Shown here: positions 14,375 to 20,418 of the stretch, in pieces
How the letters are laid out: each line of letters starts with the position of its first letter
Numbering within the stretch: the stretch's first letter is position 1
Origin: Propionibacteriaceae bacterium
Lineage (GTDB): Bacteria > Actinomycetota > Actinomycetes > Propionibacteriales > Propionibacteriaceae
Direction: 5' to 3'
Length of the DNA stretch: 20,418 nt
Assembly: GCA_031254155.1 (NCBI GenBank)
Contig: JAIRVA010000248.1
Coordinates: 1-20,418 of the forward strand
Position numbers and translations under genes: made by a program
The notes under the pieces: model-generated
Databases searched by the model: none
What the model was told of the DNA's origin: nothing
What the model saw: only the letters and a program-made list of their open reading frames with translations

Positions 14375-14526
14375 GGCTACGGCGAGTGTCGCCGGTTTGG
14401 GCCGACGACCGTTATCAAACTGTGACATATTGTGGTTGACGCCAACTACCCACTATCCGGCGGGGCGAGTAGGTTAGTGGCGGCGGGACGACTTCCTCCC
14501 GCCACGACTAATCGATAGGAAACACA
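14375..14526 (+). promoter_or_regulatory. Upstream control region of the BMP operon
   Basis: This is the operon-side part of the 208-bp gap between the PadR gene and the BMP lipoprotein gene. It is clearly more AT-rich at 14410-14460 than the coding DNA. It contains TTGACG (14436-14441) and TAGGTT (14470-14475), but they are not spaced as a standard promoter pair, and TATTGT (14428-14433) has no good -35, so the start site cannot be fixed by eye. A stem-loop follows at 14477-14505. TAGGAAAC (14516-14523) serves as the ribosome site for the GTG at 14527. No known riboswitch is recognised. Confidence 0.4.
14477..14505 (+). other. GC-rich stem-loop in the BMP gene leader
   Basis: GGCGGGA (14482-14488) pairs with TCCCGCC (14497-14503) across an 8-nt loop. 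Alternatively GTGGCGG (14477-14483) pairs perfectly with CCGCCAC (14499-14505). The two pairings are mutually exclusive and share bases. The element ends 11 nt before the ribosome site. It could stabilise the mRNA or tune translation; no T-run follows, so it is not a terminator. Confidence 0.4.
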
Positions 14527-15612
14527 GTGAAGAAACTCGCCGCATCGGCAATCCTTCTCACCGCGGCCGCTCTGGCGCTGAGTGGCTGCGGCACACCGCC
14601 CCCCGCGGGCGGTTCAGCGACGGGCACCGGCACCGCCGCCACGGGTGGTAGTTTCACCGCCTGCATGGTATCCGATTCTGGCGGCTTCGACGACAAGTCG
14701 TTCAACGAGTCGGGCTGGAACGGTATGGTGCAGGCCCAGCAGGAACTGGGCGTCCAGGTCAAGAAGGCCGAGTCCCAGACGGCCGCCGATTACGCGCCCA
14801 ACGTTCAGTCCATGCAGACCCAGAACTGCAACCTCACCTTCACCGTCGGATTCAACCTCTCCGACACCACTAAGGCCCAGGCGACTGCGAATCCCGACAC
14901 CCACTTCGCCATCATCGACGACAACCAGATTTCCCTGCCCAACGTCAAGGACTTGATTTTCAAGACCTCGGACGCGGCCTTCTTGGCCGGCTACCTGGCG
15001 GCCGCCTACTCCACCACCGGAACGGTCGCCACGTTCGGCGGCATGCAGATTCCGACCGTGACAATCTTTATGGACGGGTTCGTGGACGGGGTCGCACAAT
15101 ACAACCAGGACAGTGGCAAGACTGTCAAGGTCCTCGGCTGGGACAAGGCCAGCCAGAAGGGGTCGTTCACCGGCGACTTCGAAGACCAGTCCAAGGGCCA
15201 GAACACCGCCAAGGGCTTCATCGACCAGGGTGCCGACATCATCATGCCCGTGGCGGGCCCGGTGGGCGCCGGTGCGGCGGCCGCGGCGCAGGCGGCGGGT
15301 AACGTTGCCATCATCTGGGTCGACGCGGACGGGTTCGTGTCCTCGCCGCAGTACGCGGATCTCTACCTCACCTCCGTCGTGAAGGAAATCGGCCAGTCCG
15401 TCTTCGACACCATCAAGGGCGCCGAGAGCGGCAGCTTCGACGCCACGCCGTACGTCGGCACACTGGCCAATAGTGGCGTGGGCATCGCCCCGTACCACAA
15501 CTTCGACTCCAAGATCCCGCAAGCGGTCAAGGACAAGATCGAATCGCTCAAGCAGGACATCATTTCGGGTAAGTTGAAGGTCACCTCTCCGGCCGACCCG
15601 AAAACGTCATAA
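14527..15612 (+). CDS. BMP-family nucleoside-binding lipoprotein of an ABC importer
   Basis: This 361-residue substrate-binding protein is exported and lipid-anchored. Its signal peptide MKKLAASAILLTAAALALSG is followed by the lipobox cysteine (LSGC, Cys21) and a short Gly/Thr/Ala linker. The mature domain is of the basic membrane protein (BMP/PnrA/TmpC) type: CMVSDSGGFDDKSFNESGWNG at about 46-66, the hinge segment with FKTSDAAFLAGYLAA around 147-161, and IIMPVAGPVGAGAAAAA near 239-255. Characterised members bind purine or general nucleosides. The start is GTG at 14527, with TAGGAAAC upstream; the signal peptide begins exactly there. A strong hairpin separates it from the rest of the transporter operon, so it can be made in excess. 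The neighbouring cdd and deoA genes suggest that the ligands include pyrimidine nucleosides. Confidence 0.93.
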   Translation: MKKLAASAILLTAAALALSGCGTPPPAGGSATGTGTAATGGSFTACMVSDSGGFDDKSFNESGWNGMVQAQQELGVQVKKAESQTAADYAPNVQSMQTQNCNLTFTVGFNLSDTTKAQATANPDTHFAIIDDNQISLPNVKDLIFKTSDAAFLAGYLAAAYSTTGTVATFGGMQIPTVTIFMDGFVDGVAQYNQDSGKTVKVLGWDKASQKGSFTGDFEDQSKGQNTAKGFIDQGADIIMPVAGPVGAGAAAAAQAAGNVAIIWVDADGFVSSPQYADLYLTSVVKEIGQSVFDTIKGAESGSFDATPYVGTLANSGVGIAPYHNFDSKIPQAVKDKIESLKQDIISGKLKVTSPADPKTS

Positions 15613-15633
15613 CCCCTCGTCATCCGCTGATCA

Positions 15634-15680
15634 AGCTCGGGCCTGGACACAGTTAGTGTTGTCCAGGCCCGAGCTGTTTT
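15634..15680 (+). terminator. Strong intrinsic-terminator-like hairpin after the BMP gene
   Basis: AGCTCGGGCCTGGAC (15634-15648) and GTCCAGGCCCGAGCT (15661-15675) form a perfect 15-bp GC-rich stem with a 12-nt loop, directly followed by GTTTT (15676-15680). The T-run is short, so termination may be partial. Placed between the binding protein and its ATPase, it probably acts as an attenuator or 3'-end stabiliser that raises binding-protein mRNA over transporter mRNA. Confidence 0.8.
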
Positions 15681-15684
15681 CGCC

Positions 15685-15699
15685 GGGGCGATTTGCCCC
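15685..15699 (+). other. Second small hairpin downstream of the terminator
   Basis: GGGGC (15685-15689) and GCCCC (15695-15699) can pair around the 5-nt loop GATTT, four bases after the T-run of the main hairpin. It may act with it or protect the 5' end of the downstream message. The rest of the 161-bp gap (to 15773) holds a possible extended -10, TGC-TATCTA (15725-15733), and a strong GAGGAGG ribosome site before the ATPase gene. Confidence 0.35.
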
Positions 15700-15773
15700 T
15701 TGCACTACGCCTGGTTGCGTGGAATGCTATCTACTGAACAACGGGAGTCGGCCGATTTCGAGGAGGATGATCC

Positions 15774-17369
15774 ATGCGGCTTGAACTACGCCACGTGACC
15801 AAGCGGTTCGGCGATTTCGTGGCCAACGACGCGATTGACCTGGTCGTCGAACCCGGCCAGATTCACGCCCTCCTGGGTGAGAACGGGGCTGGCAAGTCCA
15901 CGCTGATGAACGTCTTGTACGGCCTGTACGCGGCGGACGGCGGGGAAATCCGGCTCGACGACAAGCCCCAACACTTCGCCGGGCCGGGTGACGCCATGGC
16001 GGCGGGCATCGGTATGGTCCACCAGCACTTCATGCTCGTCCCGGTCTTCACGGTGGCGGAGAACGTCGTCCTGGGCCAGGAGCCGACGGGCGCTCTCGGG
16101 ATGATCAACGTGAAAAAGGCCCGGAACTTCGTCACCGAGATCTCGAACCGGTTCGGGTTCGACGTCGACCCGGACGCGCTGGTCGAAGACCTCCCGGTCG
16201 GTGTCCAACAGCGGGTGGAAATCATCAAGGCGCTGTCCCGGAAGGCCCAGATCCTGATCCTCGACGAGCCCACCGCCGTCCTGACCCCCCAGGAGACCGA
16301 CGAACTCATCACGATCATGCGGGGGCTCAAGGAGTCCGGTACGTCGATCATCTTCATCACCCACAAGCTGCGCGAGGTCCAAGACGTGGCGGACCAGGTG
16401 ACGGTCATCCGGGCGGGCCAGGTCATCGGGACCGTCCCGCCGACGACGTCACAGACGGAACTGGCGGAGATGATGGTGGGACGGGCGGTCGACCTCGCGG
16501 TCCACCGGACGGAGCACACCGCCGGGGCGGTCGCGCTGTCGGTCAAGGACCTGACACTGCTGGATCCCGAGGGCCGGGCGGTGCTCGACGACATCTCCTT
16601 CGACATCGCGGCGGGCGAGATCCTGGCCGTGGCCGGCATCCAGGGCAACGGCCAGACCGAGCTGATCGAGACGCTCGTCGGTTTGCACAAGCCGTCGGCC
16701 GGTACCATCACGCTCCAGCCGCCCGCCGGGCCGGCCCAAGAGTTGGCGGGCCGGAGCGTGAAGTCGATCCTGGCCGCCCACGTCGGGTACATCCCCGAGG
16801 ACCGGGGCAAGGACGGGGTCGTGCAGGGCTTCTCCATCGCCGAGAACCTCATCCTCGACCAGGTGGGCGGACCCCCGTTCTCCAGCCACGGCGGCCTCAA
16901 GATGAAGGCCATCGCCGACAACGCCGCCAAGTTGGTGGAGGAGTTCGACGTCCGCGCCGGGTCGGCCCACGCCTCCCTGTCACAGTTGTCGGGGGGGAAC
17001 CAGCAGAAGGTCGTCGTCGCCCGGGAGTTGTCGCGCGACCTCGCCGCCCTGATCGTGGCCCAGCCCACCCGCGGCGTCGACGTGGGGTCGATCGAGTTCA
17101 TCCACTCCCGGATTCTCGAGGAGCGGGGGAAGGGGACGGCGCTGCTGATCGTCTCCACCGAGCTGAGCGAGGTGACGGCCCTGGCCGACCGCATCGCGGT
17201 CATGTTCCGGGGCCGGTTCATGGGCATCGCCCCCGCCGGGACCTCGCGGAACGTTCTCGGCCTGATGATGGCCGGGGTCGAGTATGAAGACGCCCTGGCG
17301 CAGGGCGCCCGGGGTGGCACGCCAACTAGTCAGTCCGAGCACGACGGAGGTGCAGAATGGGTGAGCTGA
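15774..17369 (+). CDS. Double-domain ATPase of the nucleoside ABC importer
   Basis: This 531-residue cytoplasmic ATPase holds two fused ABC domains, as in the RbsA/YufO-type subunits that work with BMP proteins. Domain 1 has Walker A GENGAGKST (35-43), a degenerate signature LPVGVQQ (about 141-147) and Walker B LILDEPTAVL (about 161-170). Domain 2 has a non-canonical Walker A, GIQGNGQTE, near 287-295. It also has a full LSGGNQQ signature (405-411) and a Walker B-like LIVAQPTRGVDVGS with Gln where Glu is usual. This asymmetry (one degenerate site) is normal for the family, so it is not a defect. The ATG at 15774 follows GAGGAGG. The last 13 nt overlap the first permease gene, whose GGAGG ribosome site lies within this gene; translation is probably coupled. 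Confidence 0.95.
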   Translation: MRLELRHVTKRFGDFVANDAIDLVVEPGQIHALLGENGAGKSTLMNVLYGLYAADGGEIRLDDKPQHFAGPGDAMAAGIGMVHQHFMLVPVFTVAENVVLGQEPTGALGMINVKKARNFVTEISNRFGFDVDPDALVEDLPVGVQQRVEIIKALSRKAQILILDEPTAVLTPQETDELITIMRGLKESGTSIIFITHKLREVQDVADQVTVIRAGQVIGTVPPTTSQTELAEMMVGRAVDLAVHRTEHTAGAVALSVKDLTLLDPEGRAVLDDISFDIAAGEILAVAGIQGNGQTELIETLVGLHKPSAGTITLQPPAGPAQELAGRSVKSILAAHVGYIPEDRGKDGVVQGFSIAENLILDQVGGPPFSSHGGLKMKAIADNAAKLVEEFDVRAGSAHASLSQLSGGNQQKVVVARELSRDLAALIVAQPTRGVDVGSIEFIHSRILEERGKGTALLIVSTELSEVTALADRIAVMFRGRFMGIAPAGTSRNVLGLMMAGVEYEDALAQGARGGTPTSQSEHDGGAEWVS

Positions 17370-18595
17370 GCCCAGAACAAGCCACAACGGGAAGTCGGGT
17401 GCGGCGGGCCATGCGCGACGTGGCCACCTCACAGGCCACCCTGATCATCTTGTCCATCGTGGTGGCGCTCGTCGTCGGCGCGCTCCTGATCGCGGGCGCG
17501 GACGCGGGGGTCCGGTCGTCGATCGGCTACGTGTTCGCGCGGCCGAGTGACTTCTTCTCCGCCCTCGGCCACGCCGTGGGCGGAGCGTACTCCTCGCTGT
17601 TCCAGGGGGCGATCTTCAACCTCAACCCCTCGGACAACATCGCCTTTTTGGCGCCGCTGGCCAACACGGTGGCGTACTCCGTACCGCTGATCTTCGCCGG
17701 ACTCGGCCTCGGCATCGGCTTCCGCGGGGGCCTGTTCAACATCGGCGGCCAGGGCCAGATCATCCTGGGCGGTCTGTTGTGCGGTTACATCGGGTTCGCC
17801 TGGCACCTGCCGGTCGGTCTCCATCTCGTCGTCTGCGTTCTCGGTGCCTTCGTCGGCGGCGCGCTGTGGGGCTTCATCCCCGGCATCCTGCGGGCCAAGA
17901 CGGGCGCCAACGAGGTCATCGTGACGATCATGCTGAACGCGGTCGCGGGGTTCCTGCTGGCCTGGTTCCTGACACTGCGGGCCTTCCAGGCCAACCTCAA
18001 CACCCCGATCAGCCCGTCCGTGGCGGCAACCGCCCGGTTCCCGCACTTCTTCGGCACGGCCATCGATCTGGGGTTCGTGCTCGCCCTCGCCGCAGCGGTC
18101 GGCGTGTGGTGGTTGATGGAGCGTTCGACCCTCGGTTTCCGGATCCGCCTGGTCGGCGAGAATCCCGAGGCCGCCAAGACGGCCGGGATGAACGCGTCCA
18201 TGACGTACGTCTGGGTCATGGTCATCGCCGGCGGGCTCGCCGGGCTCGCCGCCACTTCCCAACTGCTGTCGGGCGTGGCCCAGCAGCTCAACGGGAACAT
18301 CGCCGGGACCTTCGGCTTCGACGCCATCACGGTGGCGCTCCTCGGACGGTCCAAACCGCTGGGGACGGTCCTCGCGGGGCTCCTGTTCGGCGGACTGCGG
18401 GCCGGCGGGTACATCATGCAGTCGGCGACCGGTACGCCGATTGACATCATCCTCGTGCTGCAGTCGGTGATCGTCCTGCTGATCGCCGCGCCGCCGCTCG
18501 TCAAAGCCATCTTCCGCTTGCCCGATCCGGAGCGACGACGTCAACACCTGGCCAAGGTCGCCGCCCGCACTGTGAGGAAGGAGGCCGTGGCATGA
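17357..18595 (+). CDS. Nucleoside ABC importer permease, first subunit
   Basis: This 412-residue integral membrane protein belongs to the BPD_transp_2 group (branched-chain amino acid/ribose-type permeases) and corresponds to the YufP-like subunit of BMP systems. After a basic cytoplasmic N-terminus, a membrane helix lies at about 27-47. Hydrophobic spans continue to about 385, roughly ten in all. The family core IGFRGGLFNIGGQGQ is at 120-134, and the ATPase-coupling segment LRAKTGANEVIVTIMLN at 178-194. A basic cytoplasmic tail ends the protein. The ATG at 17357 has GGAGGTG upstream and lies 13 nt inside the ATPase gene. Its stop overlaps the next permease as ATGA. With the second permease it should form the heterodimeric channel. 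Confidence 0.94.
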   Translation: MGELSPEQATTGSRVRRAMRDVATSQATLIILSIVVALVVGALLIAGADAGVRSSIGYVFARPSDFFSALGHAVGGAYSSLFQGAIFNLNPSDNIAFLAPLANTVAYSVPLIFAGLGLGIGFRGGLFNIGGQGQIILGGLLCGYIGFAWHLPVGLHLVVCVLGAFVGGALWGFIPGILRAKTGANEVIVTIMLNAVAGFLLAWFLTLRAFQANLNTPISPSVAATARFPHFFGTAIDLGFVLALAAAVGVWWLMERSTLGFRIRLVGENPEAAKTAGMNASMTYVWVMVIAGGLAGLAATSQLLSGVAQQLNGNIAGTFGFDAITVALLGRSKPLGTVLAGLLFGGLRAGGYIMQSATGTPIDIILVLQSVIVLLIAAPPLVKAIFRLPDPERRRQHLAKVAARTVRKEAVA

Positions 18596-19902
18596 GTACG
18601 ACCACCCGTCCGGCCCCCGTGGCTCCCGAGGCTGACCTCGCGTCTCTGCTCCCGCGCTCGTGGAAGGTACCAATCGCCCTCACGGTCTTCACCCTGCTCT
18701 CGGCTGTCGCCTTCGCCCTGACCACGAAGGCGACAGCGGTGAGCAGAGTTGCGATTATGACTGGGACGACCGGCTTGGGGACGATCAACCTCACGTTCGG
18801 TACCCTGCGGTGGAGTTGGGCCCTGACCGCCGTGATGGCCGCGTTCACCGGGTTCGCCTGGTGGGCCGCCGCGAACCGGATCCACCAGGTCGGCCAGTTG
18901 CCGGTGGGTACCACGGTCGGCACCATCGTCGGGGTCGGTTTCGTGTGTACGTTCCTGTTGTGGGCGGTGGCGGACAAGGCGTCCCCGCTGCAGTTCACCG
19001 GGTTGCTGTCCGGAGCCCTGTTCCTGTCCGTACCCCTCATCTTCGGCGCCATGGCCGGCTCGGTCTGCGAACACGTCGGGGTCATCAACGTCTCGATCGA
19101 GGGTCAGTTGCTCGCCGGCGCCTTCCTGGCCGCCGTGGTCGGCGCCGTGACGAAGAACGCCTGGCTCGGCCTGCTGGCCGCACCGGTGGCCGGGGCTCTG
19201 ATCGGGGCCCTGTTGGCCCTGTTCGCGGTCCGCTACTGGGTGGACCACATCATCGTCGGCGTCGTCCTGAACGTCTTGGTGTCCGGTCTCACCAGCTACC
19301 TGTTTTCCACCGTCCTCAGTCAGAACACGGCGGTCTTCTCCGTCGCGGCGAAGCTCCCGACCTGGAAGATCCCACTGCTCGGCGAGATCCCCGTGCTCGG
19401 GCCGGTCCTCTTCCAACAGAACGTCCTCGTCTACATCATGTACGTGGGCGTCTTCGTCCTCCAGATCATGATGTTCCACTCCAGGTGGGGGCTCCGGCTG
19501 CGCTCCTGCGGCGAACACCCCCGGGCGGCTGATACTGTAGGTATCAAGGTCAATCGCACGCGCGTCCTCAACACCATCCTCGGGGGCGCCATCGCCGGTC
19601 TCGGCGGGGCGTACTTCACTGTGGCCGCCGGACTGGCGTTCGGCAAGGACATGAGTGGTGGCCGGGGCTACATCGCCCTGGCGGCCATGATCCTCGGTGG
19701 GTGGCGGCCCAAGGCCGCTCTGTTGGCCGCCCTGTTGTTCGGTTTCGCCGACAACCTTCAGAACGCCCTCGGCATCGTTGGCGTCGCGGTACCGTCGCAG
19801 TTCATGCTGATGGCCCCGTACCTCGTCACGATCTTCGCGGTCGCCGGGCTCGTTGGCCGGGTTCGCGCTCCCGCGATGGAGGGCAAAGCGTACAAAGGAT
19901 GA
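18592..19902 (+). CDS. Nucleoside ABC importer permease, second subunit
   Basis: This 436-residue membrane protein is a diverged paralogue of the preceding permease, corresponding to the YufQ-like subunit. Conserved parts are HVGVINVSIEGQLLAG (161-176), which matches the FRGGLFNIGGQGQ block of its partner, and the coupling segment VDHIIVGVVLNVLVSG (217-232). An extra N-terminal part with about three hydrophobic spans (roughly 26-45, 76-94 and 104-126) precedes the core. The ATG at 18592 overlaps the previous stop as ATGA, with AAGGAGG upstream. Its own TGA is 2 nt before the preferred cdd start. Nothing appears truncated. The substrate is inferred from the operon, not from the permease itself. 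Confidence 0.94.
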   Translation: MSTTTRPAPVAPEADLASLLPRSWKVPIALTVFTLLSAVAFALTTKATAVSRVAIMTGTTGLGTINLTFGTLRWSWALTAVMAAFTGFAWWAAANRIHQVGQLPVGTTVGTIVGVGFVCTFLLWAVADKASPLQFTGLLSGALFLSVPLIFGAMAGSVCEHVGVINVSIEGQLLAGAFLAAVVGAVTKNAWLGLLAAPVAGALIGALLALFAVRYWVDHIIVGVVLNVLVSGLTSYLFSTVLSQNTAVFSVAAKLPTWKIPLLGEIPVLGPVLFQQNVLVYIMYVGVFVLQIMMFHSRWGLRLRSCGEHPRAADTVGIKVNRTRVLNTILGGAIAGLGGAYFTVAAGLAFGKDMSGGRGYIALAAMILGGWRPKAALLAALLFGFADNLQNALGIVGVAVPSQFMLMAPYLVTIFAVAGLVGRVRAPAMEGKAYKG

Positions 19903-19904
19903 CA

Positions 19905-20345
19905 ATGGACTGGAAAATCCTCGCCAACGCCGCGAAAGACGCGGCCCGCTGTGCCTACGTCCCCTATTCCCAGTATCCCGTCGGCGCCGCCGCCCTGGTG
20001 GACGACGGCCGGATCGTCTCGGGCTGCAACGTCGAGAACGCTTCGTACGGCCTCACCCTCTGCGCGGAGTGCGGACTCGTGAGTTCGCTCGCCGCCTCGG
20101 GTGGCGGCCGGCTAGTGGCCTTCGTCTGCGTCAACGGGTTGGGGGAGGCGATCACGCCGTGCGGCCGGTGCCGCCAACTGCTGCTCGAACACGGCGGCAC
20201 AAAATTACTGTTGCTCACTCCGCAGGGTGAGGCCACCCTCGGCGAGATGCTGCCCCAGGCCTTCGGGCCCTGGGAGCTGGAAGACTACTCGGCGGCGTCC
20301 GGGAACCTGCTCCTCGACCAGCGGGAGGAGGCAGACCGTGACTGA
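19905..20345 (+). CDS. cdd: Cytidine deaminase
   Basis: This enzyme converts cytidine and deoxycytidine to uridine and deoxyuridine. At 146 residues it is of the small, homotetrameric, zinc-dependent type. The active-site motif SGCNVENASYGLTLCAECG spans 39-57, with zinc ligand Cys53 and catalytic Glu55. PCGRCRQ at 85-91 provides the other two zinc ligands, Cys86 and Cys89. CAEC rather than the more common CAER also occurs in mycobacterial enzymes, so it is a lineage trait. AAAGGA (19894-19899) lies 5 nt before the ATG at 19905, which I prefer. An in-frame ATG at 19899 would overlap the permease stop as ATGA and add two residues. It feeds the next gene, deoA, which starts 8 nt before its stop. 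Confidence 0.96.
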   Translation: MDWKILANAAKDAARCAYVPYSQYPVGAAALVDDGRIVSGCNVENASYGLTLCAECGLVSSLAASGGGRLVAFVCVNGLGEAITPCGRCRQLLLEHGGTKLLLLTPQGEATLGEMLPQAFGPWELEDYSAASGNLLLDQREEADRD

Positions 20346-20418
20346 ACCCTTCGACGCCGTCGACATCATTACGGCCAAGCGCGACGCGTGCCGCCTGACG
20401 GCCGGGCAGATCGACTGG
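20338..20418 (+). CDS. deoA: Thymidine/pyrimidine-nucleoside phosphorylase, N-terminal fragment
   Basis: Only the first 27 codons lie in the window; the gene runs off the right edge. The translation VTEPFDAVDIITAKRDACRL, continuing TAGQIDW, has the FDAVDxIxxKRDxxxLxxxQIDW pattern that opens thymidine and pyrimidine-nucleoside phosphorylases. The start is GTG at 20338, preceded by GGGAGGAGG (20324-20332) and overlapping the last 8 nt of cdd. These enzymes split (deoxy)uridine or thymidine with phosphate into base and (deoxy)ribose-1-phosphate, the step after cytidine deaminase. Thymidine versus general pyrimidine specificity cannot be told from this fragment. Confidence 0.85.
   Translation, partial: MTEPFDAVDIITAKRDACRLTAGQIDW

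Noticed and set aside
14421..14435. TGTGA-containing sequence as a CRP/GlxR-type site upstream of the BMP gene.
   Set aside because: The second half-site does not match TCACA, so only a half-site is present.
1..20418. CRISPR arrays, tRNA/rRNA genes, insertion sequences, toxin-antitoxin or phage-defence genes.
   Set aside because: None was recognised; nearly all of the window is covered by identified housekeeping or transport genes, and the gaps are short.

Overview
This is a high-GC (roughly two thirds by eye), densely coding chromosomal segment of an actinobacterium. The gene order yebC-ruvC-ruvA-ruvB-yajC-secD-secF-apt-rel, the LeuVal-rich GC-biased proteins, the very short intergenic gaps, the GTG starts and the CAECG-type cytidine deaminase all fit Actinomycetes. 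The HisS type and overall style suggest a Propionibacteriaceae-like organism, but that family assignment is only a guess. I see no rRNA or tRNA gene, CRISPR array, transposase, phage gene or sign of recent transfer. Gene content is core chromosome.

Layout. (1) 45-2989: yebC and the complete Holliday-junction set ruvC, ruvA and ruvB, packed with gaps of 1-2 nt or a 4-nt overlap, so almost certainly one transcript. (2) 3070-6870: yajC, secD and secF (the accessory part of the Sec translocase), then apt (adenine salvage), again nearly gapless. (3) 6898-9156: rel, the bifunctional (p)ppGpp synthetase/hydrolase, with a possible leaderless promoter of its own. (4) 9169-10413, minus strand: a DUF349-repeat protein of unknown function, convergent with rel and divergent from hisS. 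(5) 10520-13690: hisS and aspS, each with its own promoter-like sequence. (6) 13701-14318, minus strand: a PadR-family repressor with a good sigma-70-type promoter that carries an AT-rich palindrome. (7) 14527-20418, plus strand: a nucleoside-uptake and salvage operon: BMP-type substrate-binding lipoprotein, strong intrinsic-terminator-like hairpin, double-NBD ABC ATPase, two BPD_transp_2 permeases, cytidine deaminase, and the first 27 codons of a thymidine/pyrimidine-nucleoside phosphorylase (deoA), cut by the window edge.

How it works together. The first half serves recombination repair and protein export, followed by purine salvage and the stringent response. The last third is a coherent pathway: BMP protein plus ABC importer bring nucleosides in, Cdd deaminates cytidine/deoxycytidine, and DeoA phosphorolyses the resulting pyrimidine nucleosides. 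The divergent PadR gene shares the 208-bp intergenic region with this operon and is the obvious candidate regulator.

I did not find an unambiguous undescribed system. The items most worth a second look are the PadR/BMP divergent control region, the hairpin that splits the importer operon, the inverted repeat around the leaderless-looking hisS promoter, the likely non-discriminating AspRS, and a striking use of the rare GTA valine codon in front of proline codons (GTA-CCN, linked to many GGTACC sites).
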